From Sporocytophaga sp. (lineage in GTDB: Bacteria > Bacteroidota > Bacteroidia > Cytophagales > Cytophagaceae): a stretch of DNA of 64,000 nucleotides. Of the stretch, positions 55,047 to 62,147 are shown one piece after another. How positions within the stretch are numbered: the first letter of the stretch is position 1; the number at the start of each line of letters is the position of its first letter. The notes under the pieces are model-generated. The model was given only the letters and a program-made list of their open reading frames with translations. It had not been told where the DNA came from and made no database searches. The stretch covers positions 129,001 through 193,000 of the forward strand of contig JANQAB010000006.1 in assembly GCA_024707265.1 (NCBI GenBank). Direction: 5' to 3'. Both the position numbers and the translations under genes were made by a program.

Positions 55047-55817
55047 TTAAAAATTCTTCTTCATTGCTTTATTTTCAAAATAGAATAAAACTAACAGGTG
55101 CATTGCTGCGCAAGCTGCCATCAGGTGTTTGATGGTATGACCACTTACCACTTCAGTCAAAGATAAAAACGCTTCGTCAGTAGCTTCAAAAACCTTTGCA
55201 GCAATATACCACAGAATAACTCCCAACATTTGCCTGTCATTTCCATTCCAAAGCAAAATAATAATAATGGCAACAACAGGGTAAAACTGAACCAGCGCAT
55301 ACCACCTCAAATCGCCATTACCCTTCAGCTCTCCTACATGCCAATAAACAATACTGAATATTCCAATCAGAAGCAATACAACCAATATGCTATCATTATT
55401 TTGAAATGAAAAGTTCCTGAAAAGGATAAACGCAAAAAAAGACATAAAAGTGATGGTCATAGGAAGTCTGTCCCAAACCAGGGTGGATGATGACGGATCA
55501 TAATGATAATAAGCAGAGCCCAATCCGGTAAAGAATATACCGATAAAAAAACATAGTCTTGCAGACTTCAATGAAAAATTGTGTTTCAGAATAAAAAATA
55601 TTCCAACTGCTCCTACCATTAAAAATGGAAAATTTGAAACAACATTGTAAAAATTATTGATACCATAAAAAGTATTATGATCTGCAAAACTATGATAGGA
55701 AACCGATTGAGGAATAGGTCCATGAAGCAGTAAAAATATCAGAGATGATACAGCTAAAAATATCAATAGCACTTTCAGGTGCTTAGCTTTTTTATTTTCT
55801 AAGGATAAATGAATCAT
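55047..55817 (-). CDS. Ceramidase-like (CREST superfamily) membrane protein
   Basis: About 256 residues from ATG 55817 (MIHLSLENKK); an in-frame ATG at 55871 is also possible. Seven or more transmembrane helices are predicted. The conserved residues of alkaline ceramidase-type hydrolases are visible: the N-terminal NTFYGINNFYNVVSNFPF, a Ser/His in GLGSAYYHYDPS (around 95-106), an Asp in WDRLPMT, and a His pair in SGHTIKHLMAACA near the C-terminus. Such enzymes coordinate zinc. The substrate here is unknown; Bacteroidetes do make sphingolipids. Confidence 0.8.
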   Translation of the reverse strand: MIHLSLENKKAKHLKVLLIFLAVSSLIFLLLHGPIPQSVSYHSFADHNTFYGINNFYNVVSNFPFLMVGAVGIFFILKHNFSLKSARLCFFIGIFFTGLGSAYYHYDPSSSTLVWDRLPMTITFMSFFAFILFRNFSFQNNDSILVVLLLIGIFSIVYWHVGELKGNGDLRWYALVQFYPVVAIIIILLWNGNDRQMLGVILWYIAAKVFEATDEAFLSLTEVVSGHTIKHLMAACAAMHLLVLFYFENKAMKKNF

Positions 55818-56033
55818 ATCGTTAAAATTTATATCCAAAGGTAGTCTGGTCAATAGAAATCTTAAATCCACTTTTCTCTAATTATGGACTACAATATTTA
55901 AAAAGCGGTTACATATAATACTAATAATCTAATACTTACACCAAAAATCACGTACTAAAATATCATTATAAACACCTTATTTGGGCAGACATTTATAATG
56001 TTTCTTATCTTTAAAGGATTTTTAAGAAAAACT

Positions 56034-56408
56034 ATGGACATAATATTTGAGGATCAGCACATACAACTTTGGTTTGAAGATGAAATTTTACATGCGCACT
56101 ACAAAAGCGACGCGATCATAACATTAAGCGTTGCAAAGGAAATTTTGAAAAACAGGTTGGAATTGCAAAAAGGCAAAACGTTTCCGGCTATAGTCACTTT
56201 ATCTCATGATTTAAGAATTTTTAAACCCCAGGCCTGGAGATTTTTTTCTGAAGATGGTTATGAAGGACTATCGAAAATTGCGGTAGTGACTAATTCAGAT
56301 ATGAAGAGGTCATTAGCGAATATGTATTTCGTATTAAATCCGCCGGCAAAGCCAACTCGCTTATTCACCAATAATACCAATGCAAAGCAATGGATTTTAA
56401 ATGGTTGA
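56034..56408 (+). CDS. Small STAS-like (DUF7793-type) hypothetical protein
   Basis: A 124-residue protein when started at ATG 56034 (MDIIFEDQHIQLWFEDE); an upstream ATG at 55998 would add a 12-residue hydrophobic-basic stretch that does not look native. The pattern of short strands and helices (ILHAHYKSDAIITLSVAKEI, then FPAIVTLSHDLRIF, RSLANMYFVLNPPAKPTRLF) fits the SpoIIAA/STAS-like small proteins common in Cytophagales. No function is assigned. It is monocistronic as far as can be seen. Confidence 0.65.
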   Translation: MDIIFEDQHIQLWFEDEILHAHYKSDAIITLSVAKEILKNRLELQKGKTFPAIVTLSHDLRIFKPQAWRFFSEDGYEGLSKIAVVTNSDMKRSLANMYFVLNPPAKPTRLFTNNTNAKQWILNG

Positions 56409-56523
56409 TTAACTCAAAAAAAATCCAACTAAAAATTTAAAAAATTATAGTTATTCACAATATCAACTTCCCTTAAAGGCCACCGTATAAACCTGCAGTT
56501 CCAACTTAAAAACTCTTATTGCT

Positions 56524-56868
56524 ATGGCCAAAGGAAAGTTGATTAAAACAATTGATCTGAATTCAAAAACCAACATGATTGAGTGGAATTTTGAAGAGAA
56601 CCTGACAGGTAAGCTTATTATAGAAAGCGAGACTTATCAGGAAGAGCTTTTACCGTCTACGATCAAAATCATCCTTACACCGGATGGTGAGCTAAGAGGC
56701 GGATACATTACCACTCCTAAAAAACAAGCTATTGGCAATGAGAAGATGGGATTTTTCAGACAAAATATTTCAGCTAAAAATCTTTCCTTTTTAAGTGTTA
56801 AGGTGGACGATAAGAGGATTAATTATAACATTAAGATAAATTTATATCAGGCAGGTAATTTTGACTAA
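56524..56868 (+). CDS. Hypothetical protein
   Basis: A 114-residue soluble protein of unrecognised family, basic at the N-terminus (MAKGKLIKTIDLNSKTN) and rich in beta-strand-forming residues. Alternating segments such as MIEWNFEENLTGKLIIESET and TIKIILTPDGELRGGYITTP suggest a single beta-sandwich. It has no signal peptide and no catalytic motif that can be named. It is transcribed alone and followed by a strong terminator. Confidence 0.65.
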   Translation: MAKGKLIKTIDLNSKTNMIEWNFEENLTGKLIIESETYQEELLPSTIKIILTPDGELRGGYITTPKKQAIGNEKMGFFRQNISAKNLSFLSVKVDDKRINYNIKINLYQAGNFD

Positions 56869-56899
56869 AATTTACTTCCTTAAATTTGATCATTAACTT

Positions 56900-56933
56900 A
56901 AAAGGCCCGTTTTCACTCAGAAGCGGGCCTTTT
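56900..56933. terminator. Bidirectional terminator
   Basis: AAAAGGCCCG pairs with CGGGCCTTTT (10 bp, extended by TTT/AAG wobble pairing) around a short loop. It lies between the convergent genes ending at 56868 and 56956. Confidence 0.93.
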
Positions 56934-56955
56934 AATGTTGTATCTGCTCTATAGA

Positions 56956-57870
56956 TTAACCTTTCATCAGATCTTCAAGTGCATATTCCAGATGGTCATA
57001 TTCAAACTGAAATCCTTCGTTTACTAATTTAGCAGGAACTACTTTTCTGCTTTTTAATGCCAGCTCCGGTTCTGTTCCAATAAAAAATGCTCCAACTTTT
57101 AACAAACACTCAGGAGAGGGCAAACCAATTGGTATTCCTGCTGCTTTTCTAAGCTCAGACATCATGACTTTATTTGTTACAGGATGAGGTGCTGTGCAAT
57201 TATAAACTCCCTCAATCTTTTCATTACTATAAACCCATTCAACAATCCTTGCAAAATCCCTTTCATGAATCCAGCTTACATATTGTTGTCCATCTCCTTG
57301 TTTCCCTCCAAGCCCTAGTCTGGCAAGAGCATGCAAAGTTGGGAATGCTCCTCCATTTCTGCCTAAGACGAAACTAATGCGTAATGCAACCTTCCTTACG
57401 TTAGGTATCTCATGTTTATCAAAAGCTTCCTCCCAACGTTCACAGACATCTACAGAAAAGCCCTCTCCTATTTCACCAGAAAACTCATCCATATCTTTAT
57501 CTCTGGAATCCCTGTAAATAGTGGAAGAAACACATTGTATCCATACCTTCGGAGGCTTTTCTAATTTCATTAATGCTTCTCCCAGGACATTCGTTGTATT
57601 GACCCTGGAGCTTATGATTTCATTTTTATTTTCATCCGTATAGCGGCAATTGACATTCTTTCCGGTGAGATTGATTAGTAAATCAGCCCCTTCCATCCAT
57701 TCCACCCAATTTGATATATGTTGACCATCCCAGTGAACCCATCGGATATTATCTCTCATTTCATTCTTTCCCCTAGTTAAGATGATGACCTCTTTAACTT
57801 TATTTTTATAATAATCTGCGAGCACGATTCCCAGGTAGCCTGAGCCACCTGCTAATATTATTCTGTTCAT
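56956..57870 (-). CDS. TIGR01777 family NAD(P)-binding oxidoreductase
   Basis: About 304 residues from ATG 57870 (MNRIILAGGSGYLG), which places the dinucleotide-binding GGSGYLG at residue 8. The upstream ATG at 57924 lies inside the preceding gene's end and is less likely. It has the SDR-e pattern of TIGR01777: INLTGKNVNCRYTDENK around 80-96, ALRISFVLGRNGGAFP around 163-178, and the C-terminal DUF1731 element (GFQFEYDHLEYALEDLM). Function unknown. It is the last gene of an operon with a DCC protein and a GbsR regulator. Confidence 0.88.
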   Translation of the reverse strand: MNRIILAGGSGYLGIVLADYYKNKVKEVIILTRGKNEMRDNIRWVHWDGQHISNWVEWMEGADLLINLTGKNVNCRYTDENKNEIISSRVNTTNVLGEALMKLEKPPKVWIQCVSSTIYRDSRDKDMDEFSGEIGEGFSVDVCERWEEAFDKHEIPNVRKVALRISFVLGRNGGAFPTLHALARLGLGGKQGDGQQYVSWIHERDFARIVEWVYSNEKIEGVYNCTAPHPVTNKVMMSELRKAAGIPIGLPSPECLLKVGAFFIGTEPELALKSRKVVPAKLVNEGFQFEYDHLEYALEDLMKG

Positions 57871-57881
57871 ACAAGTAGTAT

Positions 57882-58697
57882 TTAAAGTATTATTAATAAA
57901 ACGATGAGACGATAAATGAGCCAACCTAAAGTCAATACAGAAGGCAGATTCAGAAGCTTCACTCTTCTTTTATGCTCCAGTAGTATGATACCGACCACAA
58001 TGAGAAAATAGCCGAGATATCCCACATTGGAAAACATAACCCCTGAATAAGGAAAACATAAGGCAGGCAGCAATAGTAAAGAACCTATCAGTGAAACTGC
58101 AATGACATTACCAAGGTAATCCAATATCTTTCCTTTGTTTAAGAAAAAAATCAGCACACCTTGAAATACTAACTGACCACCACAGATCAGCAGTTCTCTC
58201 CATAGGTTTGAAGCGGGAACCAGAGGGACCAGACGAGCAGAAAAAGCATTTATGGTCAATGCTGAAACGATCCATGCAAAAAGAATAAAAGCCAACCTAT
58301 ACTTTTTATTGATATCAGGAATGCAGGCGTTGAAGCCTGAATCTGCAGATGGCACAATTACTTTCCGGTTATAAGAGACAAAGAAATACAATTTCTTCAT
58401 GATGAAATTAAATGGCTTGAATCTGAACAATGGCCATAAAAGCGGGATATTATGTCCAATCACTTTGTACAGACTTTCCAGGCCATAAGAAACAGAGCCT
58501 TCTTCAGTATCTACCAGGGCAATTTCATTCCTCGCCCGATCTTTATCAAGTTTGCAAGTGATATCCATTCCCATTTTATTGTAAGCAACACGTCCATTCA
58601 CATCCAGCATTCCGGATTTCAAAAAGGCAGATGTATAAAGGTTGCACATGGGACATTCTTCATCGTAAATGATCACATGATTTTTTAAAGTTTTCAT
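57882..58697 (-). CDS. DCC-family thiol-disulfide protein fused to a membrane domain
   Basis: A 271-residue protein. The N-terminal 110 residues are a DCC1-like thioredoxin-fold domain with YDEECPMCN (CxxC, residues 11-19) and GLESLYKVIGHNIPLLWPLFRFKP. After residue 135 come about five transmembrane helices, a C-terminal membrane domain that ordinary DCC proteins lack. A disulfide-related role is likely, target unknown. It lies 42 bases after the GbsR gene stop and 11 bases before the TIGR01777 gene. Confidence 0.78.
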   Translation of the reverse strand: MKTLKNHVIIYDEECPMCNLYTSAFLKSGMLDVNGRVAYNKMGMDITCKLDKDRARNEIALVDTEEGSVSYGLESLYKVIGHNIPLLWPLFRFKPFNFIMKKLYFFVSYNRKVIVPSADSGFNACIPDINKKYRLAFILFAWIVSALTINAFSARLVPLVPASNLWRELLICGGQLVFQGVLIFFLNKGKILDYLGNVIAVSLIGSLLLLPALCFPYSGVMFSNVGYLGYFLIVVGIILLEHKRRVKLLNLPSVLTLGWLIYRLIVLLIIL

Positions 58698-58733
58698 ACT
58701 TTCAGAAATTATTGAAAATTACACCCAAATAAA

Positions 58734-58754
58734 AAAGCTTATTTAATAAGCTTT
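58734..58754 (-). terminator. Possible intra-operon terminator at the end of the GbsR gene
   Basis: AAAGCTTAT and ATAAGCTTT form a 9-bp stem with a 3-base loop overlapping the GbsR stop codon. On the minus strand it is followed by a six-T run. It is weak (two G-C pairs) and could attenuate transcription into the DCC gene. Confidence 0.5.
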
Positions 58755-59245
58755 AATAACATTCCGAAGAACCAGCTCTGATCTGAACTAAGCATGATAT
58801 CAACCGATTTATCCATTTTATCAACAAATCCGCCAAGCTGATTCATCATATCAGTAAAGGCTTTGACTTCATCCTTCGATCTGTCCCCTTCAACCTCCTG
58901 TAATTGATGCAGGACACTTTTCACCGGTTCTATCTCTCTCCTTTTTCTTTCCCTGGAAATTCTTTTAGCAATTTCCCAGATATCTTTTTCTGCAACAAAA
59001 TATTCTTTACGGTCACCAGGAACCAGCTCTTTGTGAACAAGATTCCAGCCGAGCAAGTCCCTTATATTCATATTAGCATTACCTCTGGAAATACTTAGCT
59101 CTTCCATGATTTCTTCTGTACTAAGCGGTTTTGGAGCGATAAGCAAAAGGGCATGGACCTGAGCCATAGTTCTGTTAATCCCCCATTCCGATCCCAGTTT
59201 TCCCCAAGTCTGAATAAACTGCTTTTTACCTTCTTCAAAATTCAT
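58739..59245 (-). CDS. GbsR/MarR family transcriptional regulator
   Basis: A 168-residue winged-helix protein. It starts MNFEEGKKQFIQTWGKLGSEWG, typical of GbsR, followed by the DNA-binding domain with LLIAPKPLSTEEIMEELSIS and ISRGNANMNIRDLLGW as the recognition helix region (about residues 30-70). The wing is in LVHKELVPGDRKEYFVAEKD. The C-terminal half is charged and probably dimerises. It heads the operon with the DCC and TIGR01777 genes and may control it. Confidence 0.88.
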   Translation of the reverse strand: MNFEEGKKQFIQTWGKLGSEWGINRTMAQVHALLLIAPKPLSTEEIMEELSISRGNANMNIRDLLGWNLVHKELVPGDRKEYFVAEKDIWEIAKRISRERKRREIEPVKSVLHQLQEVEGDRSKDEVKAFTDMMNQLGGFVDKMDKSVDIMLSSDQSWFFGMLLKLIK

Positions 59246-59516
59246 ATCACAAATATAGAAACAATTTCTAAACTTTCAATAATTACTGAAAATTCAATAA
59301 AAAAGTTTTAAAAATTATTAAAAAACTAATCGTGTAAATATGAGATCGTGGATATGGATTCAAAGATGGTTTTAAGTAATTTTAAACAGGGATAACATAA
59401 AAACAAATGTCATTATAAATCAAACATTGAATTTTGCTAGTAATGTGATGGAAAATAAGGATAAACAGACTTGCTCAATGGCAAAAGATGTATTTGTATT
59501 TGGATTAAGAATAATA

Positions 59517-60074
59517 ATGAGCAAAAATAAAATACTAACACATCTGTTCTTCTTTTCTTTGCTAGCAGGTATACTTTATGGCATATTCTTCCACCTGATC
59601 AATTATACCATTTCAGAAGAATACTTTACAAAAAATCTATTTAAAGATACTTATGTACCAGAAGTGCTTCATAACAGGTGGGGAACTGTCATAACCGGTA
59701 TCATGGATAATTGGTGGATTGGGGTTCTGCCTTATATTATGTTCGTCCCCTTCATTCTAATTCAAAAAAATCCCAAAGGTAGGACCAAACCGCTAATCAT
59801 TTCAACAATAGTTTTTATTCTCGTTTAATTGATTGTGCCATTAATACCACCTTCATTTGATCTTTTTATCATATGGTTTTCACATGTTCCTTATGAAAGC
59901 TTTACAATCCATTATAACAAATCAGTACCTGAAAGTGAACGCGTTCATCATGTTATTGGATTTTTTTTCGTATCCGCAGTAAGGGATTTGAAATATTTAG
60001 GTTTAATGTGCGGATGGATCATTAGCTTGACAGCTCAACTCTTTTTACAAAGTAAAAATCGCGCAGCTATTTAA
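59517..60074 (+). pseudogene. Multi-helix membrane protein interrupted by an in-frame stop
   Basis: From ATG 59517 (MSKNKILTHLFFFSLLAGI) the frame runs 103 codons to a TAA at 59826-59828 and then continues in the same phase to 60074. The joined product would have about 185 residues and four transmembrane helices (near residues 8-25, 58-75, 95-112 and 160-178). The break falls inside the third helix (ISTIVFILV, stop, LIVPLIPP), so both halves alone would be incomplete. This is a substitution-type nonsense change, not an indel. The family is not recognised. Confidence 0.6.
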
Positions 60075-60130
60075 AAGGATTTTAGTTTTTATTATACTTC
60101 ATTATTATTTATCAAAAAAGCTAATTACTC

Positions 60131-60760
60131 ATGGATTCCAAAAAAGATTCTGAAAAAATAACACTCAATTCCTTTAGAAAAGAATACATCTGGGGATTTA
60201 CCCAGGGGAACCCCATGCGTATGTCGGATGACAAAGACGGTTTCTATAAATTAATACAGCCTCTAACAGGTAATAATGGAACAATCACCATTGGTGCATC
60301 TTTTCATCCTTATCAAATAATTAATCAAGCAGGAGATGACATATGGGAAACTTTATTTAAAGTAATAGAGGCTAATAAGTTTTGCGATTACAACCAACTG
60401 ATTGAAGAAAAGTATTTCTTTCATATGAATACCCCAGGCCCACAAGCTTTTCCAATCGGTAAATGGGAGGACCAAAGACTTTATACTGAAATAAACCCAG
60501 AGTTTTCAAGGTTTGTCCCTTTTCTTATCCCTTACCTGACGTACAATACATTGGAAGATCCTCTTTGGTTGGAAAAACTGCATATGGGTATTGCAACTGT
60601 TGGAAATGCTCAGGAATTTATAGAATCAGTCAATAATGCTTCCAGGTTTTTAATGCCTGAACCAACTTTCATCATAGGTTTTGGTGTATTTGAAAAAAAT
60701 AATCCGAGTGAATTAATCGATCATTATGTTGATTTTTTAGAGAGACATTTAAAGAAATAA
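60131..60760 (+). CDS. Hypothetical protein
   Basis: A 209-residue soluble protein without a recognised family, signal peptide or membrane helix. It opens with a polar stretch (DSKKDSEKITLNSFRKEYIW). Aromatic-rich segments follow, such as FTQGNPMRMSDDKDGFYKLI, YFFHMNTPGPQAFPIGKW and FIIGFGVFEKNNPSELIDHY. The alternating alpha/beta character suggests one compact domain. It lies in a run of three plus-strand genes, 56 bases after the interrupted membrane protein. Confidence 0.6.
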   Translation: MDSKKDSEKITLNSFRKEYIWGFTQGNPMRMSDDKDGFYKLIQPLTGNNGTITIGASFHPYQIINQAGDDIWETLFKVIEANKFCDYNQLIEEKYFFHMNTPGPQAFPIGKWEDQRLYTEINPEFSRFVPFLIPYLTYNTLEDPLWLEKLHMGIATVGNAQEFIESVNNASRFLMPEPTFIIGFGVFEKNNPSELIDHYVDFLERHLKK

Positions 60761-60838
60761 TAGGTCTGAATATTGAAAGAAGTAACATAGTGAATAGTTC
60801 AAGACTAATAAAAGATTTTTAACATATTAATATTGTAG

Positions 60839-61378
60839 ATGAAATACCTATATCTATTACTTACAGCACTTTTATTCTTTGATTTTGATAATGGCTTAAA
60901 CGAGTCTGCCCCATTACAACGTGAGCGATTGTATTATAGAAAAGATAAACCGGTAAAACTTGCTATCAACAATAACCTTTCACATGCCAAAGGTTTTCAA
61001 TGCGATTCTGTCGTTGGTATTGATTATATTGGGTTTGAAGGTGAGCACACCTATATGCCAATAGGTAAAAGTGGATATTATATCAGCTCTATTAAAAAGA
61101 CTAAAAAGTTATCAGCTAATCAGATAGTAAGATTAAATAAAATTCTGGGTAGCAGTAAAACCTATGAAAACCCTAGTATAGTTGCATGTTATGAGCCTCA
61201 CCTGGCATTTATATTCTACAGAAAGGATGAAGTCATAGCTCAAATTCAGATTTGCCTTTCATGTGCGCAACTACGTTCAACTGCTAAGATAGCAGGTAAC
61301 AGTTATGGAGATTTAATAAATAAAGCAGCCATCAATGAATTCTATAAACTGACCAATGAACTAGGACTGACCAATTGA
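60839..61378 (+). CDS. Hypothetical secreted protein
   Basis: A 179-residue protein with an N-terminal hydrophobic segment (MKYLYLLLTALLFFDF) that looks like a signal peptide. The mature part is basic, with YYRKDKPVKLAINNNLSHAK. A cysteine-containing second half (CYEPHLAFIFYRKDEVIAQI, then CLSCAQLRST) could hold one disulfide in CxxC. No family is recognised. Ten bases separate it from the grpB start, so the two may be co-transcribed. Confidence 0.6.
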   Translation: MKYLYLLLTALLFFDFDNGLNESAPLQRERLYYRKDKPVKLAINNNLSHAKGFQCDSVVGIDYIGFEGEHTYMPIGKSGYYISSIKKTKKLSANQIVRLNKILGSSKTYENPSIVACYEPHLAFIFYRKDEVIAQIQICLSCAQLRSTAKIAGNSYGDLINKAAINEFYKLTNELGLTN

Positions 61379-61388
61379 TATAAGAAAG

Positions 61389-61905
61389 ATGAAAGTAGAA
61401 TTACATCCTTATAATAAAGACTGGAAGAACCTCTTTGATATTGAAAAAGATCTTATTTCATCTGCAACACAAAATTCAAATATTCAGATTGAACATATAG
61501 GAAGTACTTCCATAGAAGGTCTTAGCGCTAAGCCAATCATAGATATTCTGATAGGAGTACCTGATTTTTCAAAAGCTAATTACTTTATAGCTCCTATAGA
61601 AACATGCAACTATACTTATATTTCTGTATATGAAGACACTATGCCATACCGGAGATTTTTCACCAAATCAACTGAGAATAAAAGAACGCATCAGATACAC
61701 CTGGTAGAACTAAATTCCCCTTTCTGGATAAGACATCTTGCATTTAGAAATTTCCTGAGAGAACATCAGGAAGAAAAAAGAAGCTTATAACACTTTAAAA
61801 TGTGCATTGGCAGAAAATGAATGGGAAGATATCAATGACTATGCACAGGCTAAGACTGAATTTATCAGAGCTGTAGAGTATAAGGCTGGGATTAGGGAAT
61901 GGTAA
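61389..61905 (+). CDS. GrpB (UPF0157) family protein, frameshifted near the C-terminus
   Basis: The frame from 61389 stops at 61790 after 133 codons and shows the GrpB signature: HPYNKDWKNLFDIEK, IEHIGSTSIEGLSAKPIIDI (residues about 35-55) and HQIHLVELNSPFW. The family's C-terminal helices are present downstream in another phase (KEAYNTLKCALAENEWEDIN to the TAA at 61903-61905). One A fewer in the six-A run at 61774-61779 restores REHQEEKEAYNTLK and a full protein of about 171 residues. GrpB relatives have a nucleotidyltransferase-like fold; no function is established. Confidence 0.82.
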
Positions 61906-61914
61906 ATAAATATT

Positions 61915-62142
61915 GTCTGAACTGGGATCCATGGGATTAAAGGATAGACAGGATTATCTATGATTTATTTTCTTCATTGAAAAAGAGAAAACTGCGAAAT
62001 ATAAAACGAAAAAGGCGATCAAAACTGACCGCCTTTTTTTTATAAAATCAAATCGAAATTAATCAGATTGACAGATTAACGGAATTTCATTTTGCGAAGA
62101 TAATCCTGTCTATCCCTTAATCCCATGGATCCCAGTTCAGAC
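61915..62142. repeat. 44-bp inverted repeat flanking a terminator (REP-like element)
   Basis: Arm 1 (61915-61958) and arm 2 (62099-62142) are reverse complements over 44 bases with one mismatch. They begin and end GTCTGAACTGGGATCCATGG and GATAATCCTGTC. The 140 bases between them contain a rho-independent terminator and nothing else. Arms built of GGATTAAAGGATAGACAGGATT-like direct sub-repeats resemble intergenic repeats widespread in Bacteroidetes genomes. It occupies the space between convergent genes. Confidence 0.85.
62009..62040. terminator. Terminator inside the inverted repeat
   Basis: AAAAAGGCG pairs with CGCCTTTTT, extended inward by TCA/TGA across one A-C mismatch, with a 4-base loop and T/A runs on both sides. 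It serves the convergent grpB and RND pump genes. Confidence 0.88.
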
Positions 62143-62147
62143 ATTTT

